Shown here: positions 1 to 5,123 of the stretch, in pieces | How positions within the stretch are numbered: the stretch's first letter is position 1 | Layout of the letters: each line of letters starts with the position of its first letter | Assembly (NCBI GenBank): GCA_024653985.1 | Contig: JANLIS010000081.1 | Coordinates: forward strand, 1-8,595 | Direction of reading: 5' to 3' | Source of the DNA: Candidatus Roizmanbacteria bacterium | GTDB taxonomy: Bacteria > Patescibacteriota > Microgenomatia > UBA1406 > GWC2-37-13 | DNA length: 8,595 nucleotides | The notes under the pieces: model-generated | The model's database searches: none | Told to the model about the DNA's origin: nothing | What the model saw: the letters and a program-made list of their open reading frames with translations, nothing else | Position numbers and translations under genes: made by a program

Positions 1-642
1 GATCTTTTAGTTTCCCAACCCGACACCGGTGAGCAAGCTCTTGAGATCACCGAAACATTGGTTAGATCGGGTGGCATTGATTTAATCGTCGTTGACTCAG
101 TTGCAGCTCTTGTTCCAAGAGCGGAGATTGAGGGAGAAATGGGAGATTCGCAAATGGGTTTACAAGCTCGCCTAATGTCTCAAGCCCTTCGAAAATTAAC
201 TGGAATCGTTTCTAAATCAAAGACAACTATCGTCTTTACCAATCAACTCCGACAAAAAATTGGAGTATTCTTTGGTAATCCAGAAACAACTCCAGGAGGA
301 CTAGCTCTTAAATTTTATTGTAGTGTCCGAATGGACGTCCGCAAGATTGAAACCTTAAAGAAAAATAATATGGTCTATGGAGCCAGAATTAGAGTTAAGG
401 TAATTAAAAATAAAGTCGCTCCGCCTTTTAAAGAAGCTGAAGTCGTCATTATTTCATCCGGAATAGACAAGGAAGAGGGAATAATTGACGCTGCGATAAA
501 CGCCGGACTGCTCGTCAAAAGCGGTTCTTTTATCAAATACGAAGACAAGGTTCTTGGACATGGAAAAGAAGAAGTTAAAGAAATATTAATGAAAGATAGC
601 AAAATAAGGGAGAAAATATTGAAACAACTGATAAAAAAGTAA
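1..642 (+). CDS. recA: RecA recombinase, 5' truncated by the window edge
   Basis: This is the C-terminal part of RecA, the ATP-dependent strand-exchange protein and SOS co-protease. The reading frame is open from base 1 ([16 protein letters not shown]...). By similarity to E. coli RecA as I recall it, about 112 residues, including the Walker A P-loop, lie upstream of the window. Visible parts, numbered from the first residue in the window, are Walker B ([10 protein letters not shown], Asp32), the L1 DNA-binding loop region ([14 protein letters not shown]), and the L2 region with [20 protein letters not shown]. The C-terminal domain follows ([17 protein letters not shown]). The protein stops soon after that domain with a basic end (KILKQLIKK), so the acidic regulatory tail of E. 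coli RecA is absent. No intein is seen in the visible part. recX follows 104 bp downstream on the same strand, the usual pairing with its modulator. The identification is secure. Confidence 0.97.
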   Translation, partial: DLLVSQPDTGEQALEITETLVRSGGIDLIVVDSVAALVPRAEIEGEMGDSQMGLQARLMSQALRKLTGIVSKSKTTIVFTNQLRQKIGVFFGNPETTPGGLALKFYCSVRMDVRKIETLKKNNMVYGARIRVKVIKNKVAPPFKEAEVVIISSGIDKEEGIIDAAINAGLLVKSGSFIKYEDKVLGHGKEEVKEILMKDSKIREKILKQLIKK

Positions 643-647
643 ATTTT

Positions 648-747
648 TAATTACTAATTTCTAATTGACCTAAAAAATTACTAATCACTAATTGGTTTGT
701 TGAGATTTATTTAAAAATTAGATCAATTAGGTTAATTAGGTCAATTA
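648..747. repeat. AT-rich spacer with degenerate heptamer repeats and a 12-bp inverted repeat
   Basis: The recA-recX spacer is made largely of short repeats. Heptamers of the form TAATTNN lie at 648-668 (taattac, taatttc, taattga), and related ones at 682-695 (taatcac, taattgg). The 9-mer attactaat occurs at 650-658 and 677-685. The perfect 12-bp inverted repeat taattgacctaa / ttaggtcaatta lies at 662-673 and 736-747, ending on the recX start codon. A 9-bp direct repeat (caattaggt / taattaggt) sits at 724-741. The AGGT at 738-741 could act as a weak Shine-Dalgarno for recX. No convincing promoter is seen. Confidence 0.6.
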
Positions 748-1223
748 TGGAAGATGATTTAATTCCTCTCCTCGACATGGCTTTCTTCTATCTTAAGTTC
801 CGTCCTAGGACTATCAAAGAAACTCGGGAACATCTTTATAAAAAAGTTCGGACAACTCATTGGTCTCATGAAGCGGTTGATAAAGTGATCAACCATTTGA
901 TCAAACTGAAGTTTCTCGATGACAAAGTATTTATCGATTTTTTAGTTCGTTCCAGAACGGCTACAAAGGTGAAGGGAGTTTATGCGATCAAACAGGAATT
1001 AAATAAATTTGGAGTCAGTCGGGAAATGACCGATGAATATTTTTCCAATACGGAGATCAATGAAGAAGAACTCGCTAAGAAAGCCTTAGCTCGCCGTTGG
1101 GAAATAATAAAAACGCTGCCTAAACAAAAACGTTATGAAAAAGCCATAAATCTTCTTGCCAGACGAGGTTTTAATTACGAGACGAGTAAAAAAGCGTTTG
1201 AAGATTTAATAAATAAAGAGTAA
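747..1223 (+). CDS. recX: RecX-family regulatory protein
   Basis: RecX is a small all-helical protein that binds RecA filaments and modulates, usually inhibits, their activity. The 158-residue product is a typical family length. The first RecX three-helix repeat is recognisable (residues 11-70: MAFFYLKFRPRTIKETREHLYKK ... VINHLIKLKFLDDKVFIDFLV). A second follows (residues 76-100: KGVYAIKQELNKFGVSREMTDEYF), and the last is marked by the conserved end motif INLLARRGFNYETSKKAFEDL (residues 134-154). The ATG at 747 is preferred because it fits the family's N-terminus; only a weak AGGT lies 5 nt upstream. Position directly after recA on the same strand supports the call. The sequence is divergent from textbook RecX, but the RGF-Y motif and the context make the assignment good. 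Confidence 0.88.
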   Translation: MEDDLIPLLDMAFFYLKFRPRTIKETREHLYKKVRTTHWSHEAVDKVINHLIKLKFLDDKVFIDFLVRSRTATKVKGVYAIKQELNKFGVSREMTDEYFSNTEINEEELAKKALARRWEIIKTLPKQKRYEKAINLLARRGFNYETSKKAFEDLINKE

Positions 1224-1226
1224 AAT

Positions 1227-1247
1227 ATTAGTAATTAGAAATTGCTT
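1227..1247. repeat. Heptamer repeats downstream of recX, inverted relative to those upstream
   Basis: Immediately after the recX stop are the heptamers attagta, attagaa and the weaker attgctt. Their reverse complements (tactaat, ttctaat) are exactly the two heptamers at 652-665 before recX, in swapped order. recX is thus flanked by the same repeat family in opposite orientations. The function is unknown. The copies are short and AT-rich, so chance contributes. Confidence 0.45.
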
Positions 1248-1320
1248 GGAGTTATAAAAGTTAAATATTAATTATTAATTTTCAAAATGAAAGCGCAAAT
1301 CACAAATTCTCTCCTTCTCT

Positions 1321-1368
1321 CTTTGATATTTGATTTGTAACTTTGATTTTTGATCTTTGATTTTTGAT
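1321..1368. repeat. YTTTGAT heptamer tandem array
   Basis: Six copies of a 7-bp unit YTTTGAT (one with A at position 1) occur in two blocks. Block one is ctttgat, atttgat at 1321-1334. After 6 nt, block two is ctttgat, ttttgat, ctttgat, ttttgat at 1341-1368. The second block is an exact 14-bp tandem duplication (1341-1354 = 1355-1368). It fills part of the 176-bp recX-rny spacer. The remainder (1248-1320, 1369-1388) is AT-rich with no gene that I can support. Confidence 0.75.
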
Positions 1369-1394
1369 ATTTTCTTCTCCAAGCTTCATATAAA
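1364..1394 (+). promoter_or_regulatory. Candidate leaderless promoter for rny
   Basis: The hexamer TATAAA at 1389-1394 lies 5 nt before the rny ATG at 1400, which would place the transcription start at or next to the start codon. A TTGATA at 1364-1369 could be the -35 element, but the 19-bp spacer is long, and this hexamer arises from the end of the heptamer array. No Shine-Dalgarno is present. This is weak evidence taken alone, strengthened by the same arrangement at other genes in the window. Confidence 0.35.
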
Positions 1395-1399
1395 TTATT

Positions 1400-2824
1400 A
1401 TGTTGATCAAATTTTTCAAGAAGTTCACTTCTTTAAAAAAAGAAAGGGACGAACTATTATCCAAAGCTAAAACTGAGGCACAAACCATTACTTTTAAAGC
1501 CCAGGAAGAGGCGAGAAAGATCGCTACCGATGCTATTGAGGTAGAGAAAAGATTAGCTCATCGGGAAGAACAGATAGAGGAAAAAGATAATCAAGTCAAT
1601 CGGGATAAACAATCGGTTCAGGACATGAAAAATAATATTGAATCGATCAAAAAAGATCTTGAAATGAAAAAGGACCAGATGCTCCAGAAATTGGAAAAAA
1701 TTTCGGCCCTGACAAAAGACCAGGCAAAAGATCTCATCCTGAATGGTTGGGAAGATAAATTAAAAGGTGAAGTAGCCAAAAAAATTAAAGCGGCTGAAGA
1801 AGCAGTTAAGTTGACCGCTGATGATAAAGCCAAGCAAATATTGGTTGACGCGATCAGATATGGGGCTATAGACTACGTTTCCGAATATACTTTATCTGTC
1901 ATTAATCTTCCAAGTGAGGATTATAAGGGTAGGATCATCGGAAAAGAAGGTCGTAACATCAGAGCTTTCGAGATCGCAACCGGAGTTGACGTTGACCTTG
2001 AGGAAGAAAAAGTTATTAAACTCTCTTCGTTTGACGCCATCCGTCGTGAAGTTGCCCGTATGTCTTTGGAACGACTTATTAAAGATGGACGTATCCAACC
2101 TGAAAGAATTGAAGAAATTGTCAAAAAAACAAGAGAAGAAGTTGACAAAATTATCTTTAAGGCCGGTGAAGAACTTGCCCATAGTGTCAGTGTTTACAAT
2201 CTGCCTACCGAACTGACTCAATTACTAGGTAAATTTAAATATCGTTATTCTTACGGACAGAATATGATTGCCCATACACTTGAAGAAACAAGGATTGGCG
2301 TTGCCTTGGCCCACGAACTTAATCTTGATGTTAATCTGGTCAAGCTCGGTTGTTTGTTCCATGATATCGGTAAGGTCATCACAGATAAAGAAGGATCTCA
2401 TATTGATCTTGGAGTTGAAGTTTTGAAAAAAAACCGATTCCCGCAAAAGGTAATTGATTGTGTTGCCAGCCACCATGAAGATGTTCCGTTTACATCACTT
2501 GAAGCGGTCATTGTTTATATTGCCGATGCTGTTTCCGGTGGACGTCCGGGCGCCCGACATGAAGATTTTGGAGAATATCTAAAGAGGATCAAAACGATCG
2601 AAGACATTGCCAAAACTAAAAAAGGCGTTAAGGAAGCTTATGCTTTGCAGGCCGGCCGAGAGCTACGGGTCATCGTCAAACCGGACGAGATCACTGATGA
2701 TGAAGCTTTGGTCACTGCGGAAAAGATCAGGGAAGAATTGGAACAAAAATTTGAAGTCTTCCCAGGGCAGATCAAGGTCACGGTCATCCGAGAAACCCGA
2801 GCCGAAGCAACCACTAAAATTTAA
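1400..2824 (+). CDS. rny: Ribonuclease Y (KH and HD domains), without the N-terminal membrane helix
   Basis: RNase Y is the endoribonuclease that starts bulk mRNA decay in many bacteria lacking RNase E. The 474-residue product has a charged coiled coil (about residues 12-135) and a KH RNA-binding domain with GRIIGKEGRNIR (177-188). The HD metal-dependent domain has YGQN (285-288), HDIGK (His321-Asp322), GSH (His334), ASHHED (His358, His359) and the late Asp in IADAVSGGRPGAR (Asp376). The C-terminus ends IKVTVIRETRA, as in Bacillus Rny. It is about 46 residues shorter than B. subtilis Rny, all at the N-terminus, because it starts MLIKFFKKFTSLKKERDE with no transmembrane helix. An in-frame TAA at 1391-1393 excludes any longer start. 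The first 12 residues could form a short amphipathic helix (Leu2, Phe5, Phe6, Phe9, Leu12 opposite Lys4, Lys7, Lys8). Family assignment is secure; the anchor loss is direct observation. Confidence 0.96.
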   Translation: MLIKFFKKFTSLKKERDELLSKAKTEAQTITFKAQEEARKIATDAIEVEKRLAHREEQIEEKDNQVNRDKQSVQDMKNNIESIKKDLEMKKDQMLQKLEKISALTKDQAKDLILNGWEDKLKGEVAKKIKAAEEAVKLTADDKAKQILVDAIRYGAIDYVSEYTLSVINLPSEDYKGRIIGKEGRNIRAFEIATGVDVDLEEEKVIKLSSFDAIRREVARMSLERLIKDGRIQPERIEEIVKKTREEVDKIIFKAGEELAHSVSVYNLPTELTQLLGKFKYRYSYGQNMIAHTLEETRIGVALAHELNLDVNLVKLGCLFHDIGKVITDKEGSHIDLGVEVLKKNRFPQKVIDCVASHHEDVPFTSLEAVIVYIADAVSGGRPGARHEDFGEYLKRIKTIEDIAKTKKGVKEAYALQAGRELRVIVKPDEITDDEALVTAEKIREELEQKFEVFPGQIKVTVIRETRAEATTKI

Positions 2825-2868
2825 TAAACAAATAATAAAATAATTAAATCATTTGCTTATTTTGTTTT

Positions 2869-2916
2869 TCATTTATTGGTAGTATTTATCTCCTTGCTCT
2901 AACGCTCCAATAATGA
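2869..2916. repeat. Imperfect inverted repeat in the rny-HU spacer
   Basis: The sequence tcatttattgg (2869-2879) can pair with ccaataatga (2907-2916), with one bulged T, around a loop of 27 nt. It lies in the 214-bp spacer after rny. Upstream, AT-only sequence (about 2829-2865) followed by T-runs could form a weak terminator for rny, but no GC stem supports it. Confidence 0.3.
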
Positions 2917-2923
2917 TATAGAT

Positions 2924-2932
2924 TGTTATAAT
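2924..2932 (+). promoter_or_regulatory. Candidate extended -10 promoter upstream of the HU gene
   Basis: The sequence TGTTATAAT is a perfect TGn-TATAAT extended -10 element. It would start transcription near 2939 and give a leader of about 100 nt for the HU gene. No good -35 lies 17 bp upstream, which extended -10 promoters do not strictly need. Confidence 0.4.
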
Positions 2933-2951
2933 AAGATATTCTTAATATAGA

Positions 2952-2980
2952 TTGACAGGACGCGAAAAAACGACTAATCT
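2952..2980 (+). promoter_or_regulatory. Candidate sigma70-type promoter for the HU gene
   Basis: A perfect -35 TTGACA (2952-2957) is followed after 17 bp by TAATCT (2975-2980), a poor -10 with three of six consensus bases. The leader to the HU start codon would be about 50 nt. A 10-bp direct repeat (atatagattg) spans 2916-2925 and 2945-2954, so one copy abuts each candidate promoter. Confidence 0.4.
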
Positions 2981-3026
2981 ATTACTGTAATTTATTCTCA
3001 ATTAAAAGTTTAAGTCAATAGAAAGT

Positions 3027-3033
3027 AGGTGAT
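3027..3033 (+). promoter_or_regulatory. Strong Shine-Dalgarno of the HU gene
   Basis: AGGTGAT matches seven consecutive bases of the anti-Shine-Dalgarno complement and lies 5 nt before the ATG at 3039. It fixes the start codon and is the only strong ribosome-binding site in the window. Confidence 0.85.
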
Positions 3034-3038
3034 ACTAA

Positions 3039-3311
3039 ATGACAAAAGCAGATTTAGTCGCTCAAGTAGCAAAAAAAGCTGGTTTAACAGCAAAAGCCGC
3101 CAAAGATTCCGTCAATACAGTTTTCTCAACCATGTCTGACGCAATGAAGAGAGGTGAGAAAATAGTCGTAACCGGATTTGGTACTTTTATGGTTAGACGT
3201 CGAGCAGCCAGAAAAGGAAGAAATCCTCAAACTGGTGCCGAGATCCAAATCCCAGCCACTAAAACCCCAGGCTTTACAGCTGGAAAAAGTTTGAAAAGAT
3301 TGGTTAAATAA
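3039..3311 (+). CDS. hup: HU/IHF-family nucleoid DNA-binding protein
   Basis: HU is a small basic dimeric protein that bends and compacts DNA. The 90-residue product has standard family length. The N-terminal helical dimerisation half is MTKADLVAQVAKKAGLTAKA. The beta-saddle carries GFGTF (46-50) and a DNA-binding arm with RRRAARKGRNPQTGAEIQI. Within the arm, Pro63 of GRNPQTG is the residue that intercalates into DNA in HU/IHF proteins. The closing motif is PGFTAGKSLKRLV. A near-perfect Shine-Dalgarno sets the start. The gene appears to be its own transcription unit, with candidate promoters in the 214-bp upstream spacer and a GC-rich hairpin directly after it. High expression would be usual for this family and fits the strong ribosome-binding site. 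Whether it is HU or a sequence-specific IHF-like protein cannot be told from sequence; HU is more likely. Confidence 0.95.
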   Translation: MTKADLVAQVAKKAGLTAKAAKDSVNTVFSTMSDAMKRGEKIVVTGFGTFMVRRRAARKGRNPQTGAEIQIPATKTPGFTAGKSLKRLVK

Positions 3312-3327
3312 AAACCTTGAGTTTTTT

Positions 3328-3354
3328 ACCCCGCCCAAAAGGCGGGGTTTGTTG
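3328..3354 (+). terminator. Rho-independent terminator of the HU gene
   Basis: A perfect 8-bp GC-rich stem, ACCCCGCC (3328-3335) with GGCGGGGT (3341-3348), encloses a CAAAA loop. It is followed by a short T-rich tail (TTTGTTG), 16 nt after the HU stop codon. The tail is weak, but stem and position fit an intrinsic terminator. Confidence 0.8.
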
Positions 3355-3360
3355 TATAAT
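3355..3360 (+). promoter_or_regulatory. Candidate -10 of the 3373 gene, abutting the terminator
   Basis: A consensus TATAAT begins 6 nt after the terminator stem, and the next start codon is 12 nt downstream of it. Transcription would begin about 6 nt before the ATG. The -35 region would fall inside the terminator hairpin, where no TTGACA-like sequence is seen. No Shine-Dalgarno lies between it and the ATG. Confidence 0.4.
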
Positions 3361-3372
3361 GGATAAATACTT

Positions 3373-3921
3373 ATGAAGAATTTTGGGCGTTATCTCTTGC
3401 TAATTTCTTTTGTCGTTTTCGTTCCATTTGTCACATATTTTGTTCTTGGGGCGTCCGAAACCTTGGTAAAAACTCCTCAGGAAAAAGTTATTTATAACCT
3501 TCCATATCCAGGACTTCTTCCAGACAGTCCTCTATATTTGACCAAGATCATCAGGGACAGGATTAATGATTTTTTGACCAGGGATAATTTAAAAAAGGCG
3601 GAACTCTATCTTTTAAATTCTGACAAAAGAGCTTCCATGTCCATGGCCTTAGCCCTCAAAGGAAAAAACAAATTGGCGATCGACACTTTTATAAAAGGAG
3701 AAAAATATTTCTTTAAGATCCCAGACCTACTAAGGTCGGCAAAAAAACAGGGTACTCAAGCTCCCTCAAGTTTCATTGAAACTTTAAAGTTAAGTAACGC
3801 TAAACATAAAGAAATGATCGAAGAACTGATCAAGATTCTTCCTCAAGGATTGAACGAACCATTGACTCAACTATCAAACCTCAATCAACAGATCAAGACC
3901 GAGATAGACTCACCCCTATAA
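3373..3921 (+). CDS. Secreted or membrane-anchored helical protein, DUF5667-like
   Basis: The 182-residue product starts with a basic tip and a hydrophobic segment (residues 7-26, LLLISFVVFVPFVTYFVLG), acting as signal peptide or single membrane anchor. The rest lies outside the membrane. Residues 44-87 (PYPGLLPDSPLYLTKIIRDRINDFLTRDNLKKAELYLLNSDKR) show the 'LPDSPLY - helix - KKAE' signature of DUF5667-like envelope proteins, which I recall as frequent in CPR and Gram-positive genomes. The remainder (88-178) is predicted mainly helical with no catalytic motif. No molecular function is known to me. It stands alone between the HU terminator and a convergent gene. Its last 29 bp overlap the 3' end of the ligase-like gene on the other strand, so both messages share complementary ends. 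The gene is clearly real; its role is open. Confidence 0.75.
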   Translation: MKNFGRYLLLISFVVFVPFVTYFVLGASETLVKTPQEKVIYNLPYPGLLPDSPLYLTKIIRDRINDFLTRDNLKKAELYLLNSDKRASMSMALALKGKNKLAIDTFIKGEKYFFKIPDLLRSAKKQGTQAPSSFIETLKLSNAKHKEMIEELIKILPQGLNEPLTQLSNLNQQIKTEIDSPL

Positions 3922-5083
3922 CCAACCCCATCAGTAAAAAGTTTTGCTGTAATGTTAGCCAATAATGATCAAAAAAACCCGTAAAAACAATAACTAAAAT
4001 CAAAAGCCATTGTTCTTTTGTTAACCGTTGCTGTATTAATCTATTGATTAATTGATACAATAGAATACCTCCTAAAAAAAATCCTGTCTCACTTAAGAAA
4101 AGAAGAAAAATATTATGGACGGGTTGATTGAAAAACAGATAGAACTTGGATGAGAATTTTGCCTGTTCTATCAGATAACTTCCCAAGCCAACCCCTTGGA
4201 TCGGATAGTGAAGAATTATTTCCACAGAGTTTTTTATTAGTTCAATTCTTTTTGAGACCGTCAATGGATCGGTCGTTGCTTGGAAAAATATTAGAGATAC
4301 AGCAAATAAAACAACAATCCTGGAAATCTTACAGATCTTACAGTCTTTCAACTTTGTATTGAGTATGAAGTATGAAGTATTTAGAATTAAAAAAGTAATG
4401 ATGGCAATTTTTGAAAAAGAAATAAAGATCAAAATACTTGAAATAAATAAGAGCAGATATTTTAATGCCAAATGACGATCAAATTTTTTGTAGGTCAAAA
4501 CAAAAAAGTATAACAAAAGAAAAAAACCCGCCAGTGAATTTGGATGGGAAAACGTTCCGTATGGCCGCAACAGTTCAACTCCACCGAGAGAAGCTTTTGC
4601 TATTCCCGGCGCTGAAAGAGAAAGTAGTCTTTCCCCAAAATAATAAAAGACTCCTTGAACCGAATGTTTATTGATCATTTGTGTCAGCGACAAAAAAAGT
4701 TGAAATGACCCTGATATTAACAATACGATCAATATATATTTTTCTTTTAAGGTCGTCAGTATTTTTTTTGCCAACGAAAAAATTATCAAAAGTTCTATTA
4801 TTTTTATGGACCAATAAATGGAGATTTCCGGAAGCTTGGAAAAAATAATATTGATCAAAAGGAGAGATAACCCAAAAATAATTTTTTTGTTTTTAAAAAA
4901 TTTCAGAACGATCTTAAAGTTAAAGACTGTCAATAATAGAATTAATATATCTGTCAAATAAATTGTTGGGGCAAGATAATCAACTCTCACCCCCGAAAGA
5001 TAGGAGAAGGGAAGAAAAAAATGTTTGCCGAATTGTGTGGAAATAAATAAGAGAAATAGGGAAAACAACGCTCTGTTAATCAT
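3893..5083 (-). CDS. O-antigen ligase / polymerase-like polytopic membrane protein (Wzy/WaaL family)
   Basis: The 396-residue, very hydrophobic protein has roughly ten or more membrane segments. The Wzy_C/O-antigen-ligase region is marked by RPYGTFSHPNSLAGFF (173-188), an SFSK motif (222-225), QGVGLGSY (296-303), and the long-loop motif QPVHNIFLLFLSETGFF (320-336) with His323 and Glu332. These fit enzymes that polymerise or transfer lipid-linked glycans outside the cytoplasmic membrane. In a cell without LPS the acceptor could be an S-layer protein, teichoic-like polymer or capsule; this is inference. No other glycan gene is adjacent. It ends in TGA, converging on the 3373 gene with 29 bp overlap, and is divergent from the aminotransferase. 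A loop (about residues 235-254, NTSYFILNTKLKDCKICKIS) is encoded by micro-satellite repeats. Polymerase versus ligase cannot be decided from sequence. Confidence 0.85.
   Translation of the reverse strand: MINRALFSLFLLFISTQFGKHFFLPFSYLSGVRVDYLAPTIYLTDILILLLTVFNFKIVLKFFKNKKIIFGLSLLLINIIFSKLPEISIYWSIKIIELLIIFSLAKKILTTLKEKYILIVLLISGSFQLFLSLTQMINKHSVQGVFYYFGERLLSLSAPGIAKASLGGVELLRPYGTFSHPNSLAGFFLLLYFFVLTYKKFDRHLALKYLLLFISSILIFISFSKIAIITFLILNTSYFILNTKLKDCKICKISRIVVLFAVSLIFFQATTDPLTVSKRIELIKNSVEIILHYPIQGVGLGSYLIEQAKFSSKFYLFFNQPVHNIFLLFLSETGFFLGGILLYQLINRLIQQRLTKEQWLLILVIVFTGFFDHYWLTLQQNFLLMGLVIGVSLSRS
4326..4380. repeat. In-frame micro-satellite repeats inside the ligase-like gene
   Basis: Two tandem repeats lie close together in the coding region. 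The 9-bp unit atcttacag is exactly duplicated (4326-4334, 4335-4343) and encodes CKI-CKI. The 7-bp unit agtatga occurs twice plus a partial copy (4362-4380) and contributes to NTSYFILNT. Together they build a hydrophilic and turn-rich loop. The 7-bp array has a length that is not a multiple of three, so gain or loss of one unit would shift the frame. Confidence 0.7.
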
Positions 5084-5085
5084 TA

Positions 5086-5114
5086 TTGATATTTTAATCT
5101 AAATTATGTATTAT
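5086..5114 (+). promoter_or_regulatory. Sigma70-type promoter of the aminotransferase gene, near-leaderless
   Basis: TTGATA (5086-5091) and TATTAT (5109-5114), each matching five of six consensus bases, are separated by exactly 17 bp. Transcription would start near 5121, just before the ATG at 5124 and after the upstream in-frame ATG at 5106. This is the best promoter in the window and decides the start codon of the gene. Confidence 0.6.
5091..5096 (-). promoter_or_regulatory. Candidate -10 of the ligase-like gene
   Basis: Read on the minus strand, TAAAAT lies 7 nt upstream of the ATG at 5083, so a transcript would be leaderless or nearly so. No convincing -35 is seen 17 bp further upstream. 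It overlaps the spacer of the oppositely oriented aminotransferase promoter, so the two would compete for polymerase. Confidence 0.3.
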
Positions 5115-5123
5115 TTCTTCACT

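Noticed and set aside
1287..1340. 17-codon + strand frame MKAQITNSLLLSLIFDL, considered as a remnant of a lost RNase Y membrane helix
   Set aside because: Too short, in the repeat-rich spacer, with immediate further stops downstream and no similarity to the known Rny anchor.
1321..1368. Possible CRISPR array or IS remnant
   Set aside because: The units are 7 bp with no spacer-repeat structure of CRISPR size, no cas genes nearby, no transposase.
1300..1488. 62-codon open frame on the minus strand
   Set aside because: It is read out of the heptamer array and the antisense start of rny; the peptide (KNQRSKIKVTNQ...) is repeat-derived with no family resemblance.
1892..2221. Open frames of 75-109 codons on both strands inside rny
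   Set aside because: They are shadows of the strongly conserved KH-HD coding frame, with no motif of their own.
4150..4674. Open frames of about 70 codons on the + strand opposite the ligase-like gene
   Set aside because: They lie antisense to a clear membrane-protein frame and show no recognisable motif or ribosome-binding site.
5106..5123. Upstream in-frame ATG for the aminotransferase
   Set aside because: The -10 element of the best promoter lies inside this extension, and the family typically begins at MANLRxPGPTP.
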